The notes beneath the pieces are model-generated. The model had not been told where the DNA came from. It saw nothing but the letters and a program-made list of their open reading frames with translations, and made no database searches. Positions 59,828 to 64,000 of a DNA stretch of 64,000 nt are shown here, one piece after another (the first letter of the stretch is position 1; each line of letters opens with the position of its first letter). Position numbers and translations under genes: made by a program. The stretch comes from Bacillus sp. (in: firmicutes) (GTDB lineage: Bacteria > Bacillota > Bacilli > Bacillales > Cytobacillaceae): the NCBI GenBank assembly GCA_031177865.1, contig JAPSKD010000001.1, forward strand, positions 62,001-126,000. The letters run 5' to 3'.

Positions 59828-62425
59828 TTACTCCTTCACTTTTAAAAGTCTTAACGCATTTAAGATCACAATGATTGCAGCTCCGGTATCACTTAATACC
59901 GCTAACCATAGTGTTAACCAACCAGGGAAGATAAGCGCTAGAGCTACAAATTTGACGGTTAATGAGAACCAAATGTTTTGCTTGATTATGGTCAACGCTT
60001 TTCTACTTAGTTTTACTGTATGTGGAAGTTTTTCAAGATTGTCTGCCATTAAGACAATATCAGCAGTTTCCATCGCTGTGTCAGTTCCAGCTCCACCCAT
60101 AGCTATTCCTAAATCAGCAGTGGCGAGTGCAGGTGCATCATTTAGTCCGTCTCCAACCATCGCTATCATTTTGCCTTCACTTTGTATTTGTTTGATGGCA
60201 TTAACCTTGTCTTCTGGTAAAAGGTCAGCAAAATAGCGGCTAACATTCGCTTCCTTTGAAATCATTTTAGCTGTACCTTCATTGTCACCAGTTAACATGA
60301 CAACTTCGTTTATACCAACCTGTTTTAATCCTTTTAATGTCTTTACAGTTGTCTGTCGAATCGTATCAGCAACAGCAATAATACCGATTATTTTAGTCGC
60401 TGTACCGATTATTACGACCGTTTTACCTTGATTCTGAAGTTGATGAACAGTTTTCGTTACATTCCCTAGTGTAACGTTCTTTTCTTCAAATAATTTTTGA
60501 TTCCCTGCGTAATAGATTTTTCCATCAAGAGTTGCTTGTACTCCTTTACCGACAATGTTCTTAAATAATTCACCATTTCTGGATTGTATTCCATTGGCTT
60601 GGGCATATTCCACAATGCTTTTTGCAATTGGATGTGTTGAGTATTCTTCTAATGCCAAAGCAATCGATAATAGCTGCTTTTCATCCGTTTCTAGGGCAAT
60701 TATTTCAGATACCTTTGGTTTACCTTCCGTTAATGTACCTGTTTTATCAAAGGCAATGGCACGAATAGCACCAGCTTTCTCTAAGAACGTACCACCTTTG
60801 ATCAATACACCATTCTTTGCAGCGTTTCCGATTGCAGATACGATAGCAACAGGCGTTGAGATCACTAAAGCACAAGGACAAGCAACAACTAATAATTCAA
60901 GTCCTTTGTAAAACCATTCACCCCAGGTTCCCAACCCTAGTAGAGGGGGAAGAACCATGACAACTAATGCTAGAATAAACACAATCGGGGTATAGATACT
61001 CGCAAATCTATCAACAAATGCTTGTGTTGGGGCTTTTTGTTCTTGTGCTTCTTCCACTAAATGAATAATTTTAGATATAGTTGTATCTTCTACCAACATT
61101 GTTACTTTTATCTCAAGTGAGCCACTTTCATTTATAGTTCCCGCATAAACAGTATCTCCGGTTTCTTTATCAACTGGAATGGATTCACCAGTTATCGGCG
61201 CTTGATTTACACTGGAATCACCATGTACGATTTCACCGTCTAGCGGAATTTTATCACCAGGTTTTACGATCAAGATATCACCGATCGAAACCTCTTCAAC
61301 TGGTTTTTTAATTAACTCTGAACCTACTTTTACAACGGCTTCAGATGGGGCCAAGTCCATTAAATTTCGGATGGAGTTTCTGGTTTTTTCAATAGACATA
61401 TTTTGAAGGGTGGTTCCAAGTGCAAATAACCAAACAACGGTTGCACCTTCTAACCATTCCCCAATCAAAGCAGCACCAATTGCCGCAGCAGACATGAGGA
61501 CATTCATATCCAATGAACGACTTTTAATTGAATAATAGGCACTTTTAACAGGTTTATATCCACTGATAACCATTGCAACTGCATACATAAGTGTTGTTAA
61601 TAGGGTAGAAATACCAGTAAAGGACCCAATAAAGCCCAGAGCAATCAATATTCCTGAAAAAATAATCCCACCATGGCCACTCATCGCTTTAGTTGATTCA
61701 TTTTCCTTTTTACTAGTAAATAAAGAAGCTTTATATCCTATTTTAGACACTTCAGAAATGATATCATCCACACTGTTATCGTGTTCAATTTTCATTTTAC
61801 CAGTTGAAAAATTCACACTTACATCTTTTACTGCAGGGATGGTGTTCAAGTGGTTTTCAATACTTTTCGCACAACTTTCACAATCCATTCCTTCCACGTT
61901 AAAGATTCTAACATTCTTGTTTTGGAGTAGTGGTTCAATGCCATATCCTAGTTTTTGTACTTCACTTTCTACTCTGTCAAAGGAGGCACTGTTTTTACCG
62001 ACTATTTGAAGTTTAGCAGTATTATAATTTACTTTAACGTCTTGAATGTCCTGCAAACCACTTAATCCTTTTTCGATCGTCAAGGCACATGAAGGACAAT
62101 CCATTCCGTGAATGCGAAACTCTGCCTTTTCACCAACAGTGGCAAGCGTTTCTTGAGGTTTAACCTCACCTTGACTACTGCAACAAGATGTGCTAGTACT
62201 GCTTACTGCCTCATCGCCAAGCGAATGTTCATTACTGCAACAAGCATTTTGAGTATGGGAGTGACTATCTTTTTCTACAGTTGAAGAACTACAACAACTG
62301 TCAGTTACTTTCCTTTTTGAAATCTCCCTTTTTTGCTGTTGACTGCTGCAACAACTCTTGTTCTCGGTAGCAGCAACTGCGGTTTTTTCATTTGAACCAC
62401 AACATTTATCAGCCATTGAATCCAA
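59828..62425 (-). CDS. cadA: Heavy-metal (Cd/Zn/Co) translocating P1B ATPase with two HMA domains and Cys-pair-rich N-terminus
   Basis: GMDCPSCALTIE, GMDCESCAKSIE, CPCALVISTP, DKTGTLTEGKP, GDGLNDAPALA. Confidence 0.93.
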   Translation of the reverse strand: MDSMADKCCGSNEKTAVAATENKSCCSSQQQKREISKRKVTDSCCSSSTVEKDSHSHTQNACCSNEHSLGDEAVSSTSTSCCSSQGEVKPQETLATVGEKAEFRIHGMDCPSCALTIEKGLSGLQDIQDVKVNYNTAKLQIVGKNSASFDRVESEVQKLGYGIEPLLQNKNVRIFNVEGMDCESCAKSIENHLNTIPAVKDVSVNFSTGKMKIEHDNSVDDIISEVSKIGYKASLFTSKKENESTKAMSGHGGIIFSGILIALGFIGSFTGISTLLTTLMYAVAMVISGYKPVKSAYYSIKSRSLDMNVLMSAAAIGAALIGEWLEGATVVWLFALGTTLQNMSIEKTRNSIRNLMDLAPSEAVVKVGSELIKKPVEEVSIGDILIVKPGDKIPLDGEIVHGDSSVNQAPITGESIPVDKETGDTVYAGTINESGSLEIKVTMLVEDTTISKIIHLVEEAQEQKAPTQAFVDRFASIYTPIVFILALVVMVLPPLLGLGTWGEWFYKGLELLVVACPCALVISTPVAIVSAIGNAAKNGVLIKGGTFLEKAGAIRAIAFDKTGTLTEGKPKVSEIIALETDEKQLLSIALALEEYSTHPIAKSIVEYAQANGIQSRNGELFKNIVGKGVQATLDGKIYYAGNQKLFEEKNVTLGNVTKTVHQLQNQGKTVVIIGTATKIIGIIAVADTIRQTTVKTLKGLKQVGINEVVMLTGDNEGTAKMISKEANVSRYFADLLPEDKVNAIKQIQSEGKMIAMVGDGLNDAPALATADLGIAMGGAGTDTAMETADIVLMADNLEKLPHTVKLSRKALTIIKQNIWFSLTVKFVALALIFPGWLTLWLAVLSDTGAAIIVILNALRLLKVKE

Positions 62426-62429
62426 CTCC

Positions 62430-62750
62430 CTAATCTATATGACGTTCACAACAAGCTACATCATTCTGAACGTCTTCAAAAACTGTATTAAACATCATCA
62501 ATAAATCACGTACTTGTTCATTACGTAAGCTGTAATAAACGTATTTTCCTTCTTGTCTCCCAACGATGAGTCCACAGCCTTTTAAACATGCTAAGTGCTG
62601 TGAAATGTTAGATTGATTGCCGTTAAGGTCATCCACAATTTGAGATACAGCTTTTTCTTGATCTTTTATACTATCAAGAATTTGGATACGTGTTTTATCA
62701 GCAAATCCTCTTAGGAATTTTACCTTTGTATCAATATCCGTTTGCAGCAA
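62430..62750 (-). CDS. ArsR/SmtB family metal-responsive repressor
   Basis: wHTH NQSNISQHLACLKGCGLIVGRQEGKYVYYSL; C-terminal NDVACCERH; immediately upstream of cadA. Confidence 0.9.
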   Translation of the reverse strand: MLQTDIDTKVKFLRGFADKTRIQILDSIKDQEKAVSQIVDDLNGNQSNISQHLACLKGCGLIVGRQEGKYVYYSLRNEQVRDLLMMFNTVFEDVQNDVACCERHID

Positions 62751-62768
62751 AACATTTCCCCCTAATCA

Positions 62769-62823
62769 TATTAGTTTTAACTAATACGTTCTGTTTAGTA
62801 TCATATTAGCAATCCCTAATATG
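62769..62823. promoter_or_regulatory. Two ArsR-type operator palindromes
   Basis: TATTAGTT-TT-AACTAATA (62769-62786) and CATATTAG-caatcc-CTAATATG (62802-62823). Confidence 0.75.
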
Positions 62824-62999
62824 TGTGTCAAACCTTTAAAAAATGGGATATATGTAAATATTGAACCATACATATTGCACCCAAATATATGAAGTAATTA
62901 AGCAAATTTCATAATCAGAGACTACTATTAAAAGGACTTATCTAATCTTTATAGAAATAAGAGATATCAATCTTTTTAAAAAAAGGGGAGGACCAGTAG

Positions 63000-64000
63000 T
63001 TGACTAATTTTCTTTCTAGACATTTTAATCTTGAAAAAGTAAGTGAGAGTATTTATGCAGCAATCGCAAAAGATGGCGGCGGAGCGATTGGAAATGCTGG
63101 TTTCATAGATTTGGGGGACAAAACAATTGTCTTTGATACGTTTAACACACAACAAGCAGCTGAAGATCTCAGAAATATTGCAGAATCCATAACGAATAAA
63201 CCTGTGTCTTGGGTAATTAATAGTCATTTTCATGCCGACCATACAAGAGGGAACCAAGTATTTAAAGATTGTAATATCGTATCTAGTCAGACAACACTGC
63301 AACAAATGAAAGAAAACCATCCAGAACGAATAGCTGAACAGAAAGCTGATATTGATGGGCTGAAAAAATATATAGAATCACTTACTAAACAAAATGAAGG
63401 TACCAATGACATACAGAAAAAGAATGAAATAAACTTCCTAAAAGAAATAGAAATCTCACTCTCTAACCTAGAATTAGTCTTACCACAATTCACATTCACC
63501 AATGAATTTACCATCATCGGAACAAAACGTACTGCTAGAGTCATGACACTTGGGGGTGCTCATTCTCCATGTGATGCTTTTCTTTATCTACCTGAAGATA
63601 AAATCATTTTTATGGCTGACCTATTATTTGTCGGCATGCATCCGTCATTTTTCTCGTATTCCAATCCAACACAATGGGTAAATATTTTACATGAAGTAAA
63701 GAACTTGCCGATTCAAAAAGCCATCCCTGGACACGGACCAATCGGAACGAAAGAAGATATTGATACGTTAATAAACTATATAAATGAAATGAAGAAATTA
63801 TCGAAACAAAATGTGAACACAGAAGAAGTTTCAATTCTAGATGAATATAAAGGTTGGGCAACCGTAAATGTTGACGTTCGTGAACTGATTATTAGGAATT
63901 TAAATGTGTTAAAAGAGTTAAAGGAGGAATATCAACTAGCTTTCTTTAAAAAAATTAATGGAAATAGGGGGTCTTTAGTGATGAAAAGAATATGTATTCA
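63000..64000 (+). CDS. MBL-fold metallo-hydrolase (TTG start), open to window end
   Basis: RBS GGGGAGGA; WVINSHFHADHTRGNQVF, PGHGPIG; missing from ORF track because no stop before 64000. Confidence 0.85.
   Translation, partial: MTNFLSRHFNLEKVSESIYAAIAKDGGGAIGNAGFIDLGDKTIVFDTFNTQQAAEDLRNIAESITNKPVSWVINSHFHADHTRGNQVFKDCNIVSSQTTLQQMKENHPERIAEQKADIDGLKKYIESLTKQNEGTNDIQKKNEINFLKEIEISLSNLELVLPQFTFTNEFTIIGTKRTARVMTLGGAHSPCDAFLYLPEDKIIFMADLLFVGMHPSFFSYSNPTQWVNILHEVKNLPIQKAIPGHGPIGTKEDIDTLINYINEMKKLSKQNVNTEEVSILDEYKGWATVNVDVRELIIRNLNVLKELKEEYQLAFFKKINGNRGSLVMKRICI

Overview
Low-GC Bacillaceae-type chromosomal window, about 64 kb, with no rRNA, tRNA or CRISPR array seen. From left to right: a truncated APC permease; the relic of a YwqH/YwqI (LXG-toxin type) cassette; a DJ-1/PfpI protein; atoE. 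Next is a ~12.6 kb catabolic island (IclR regulator, TRAP transporter, amidase, ketopantoate-reductase-like and LDH/MDH-like dehydrogenases, and a dedicated 2-oxoacid dehydrogenase E1a/E1b/E2/E3 complex), bracketed by diverged ~430 bp direct repeats of the atoE-3'/lipoprotein locus. After that come two membrane proteins, a guanine-class riboswitch with an NCS2 permease and a PRTase, a LacI-controlled sugar ABC operon with a KGPDC/HPS-type decarboxylase but no kinase, a Ger germinant-receptor operon, trmL, and a sigma-54 activator divergent from an acetone carboxylase operon with a near-consensus -24/-12 promoter. The rest contains a ComEC-like MBL/HhH lipoprotein, adenine deaminase with its own guanine-class riboswitch, an IspA-type protease with a leaderless endonuclease I, a ytcD/ytbD/ytbE-like locus, a decayed DUF4011-helicase-nuclease gene (Hhe-like), katG, noncoding tandem repeats, and a cadA/ArsR metal-efflux pair. 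The best candidate for an undescribed system is the IclR island: two different 2-hydroxyacid-dehydrogenase families feed a private 2-oxoacid dehydrogenase, and both halves carry matching tandem operator-like sites with exactly 20-bp spacing. All family calls come from reading the sequence; no database search was run.
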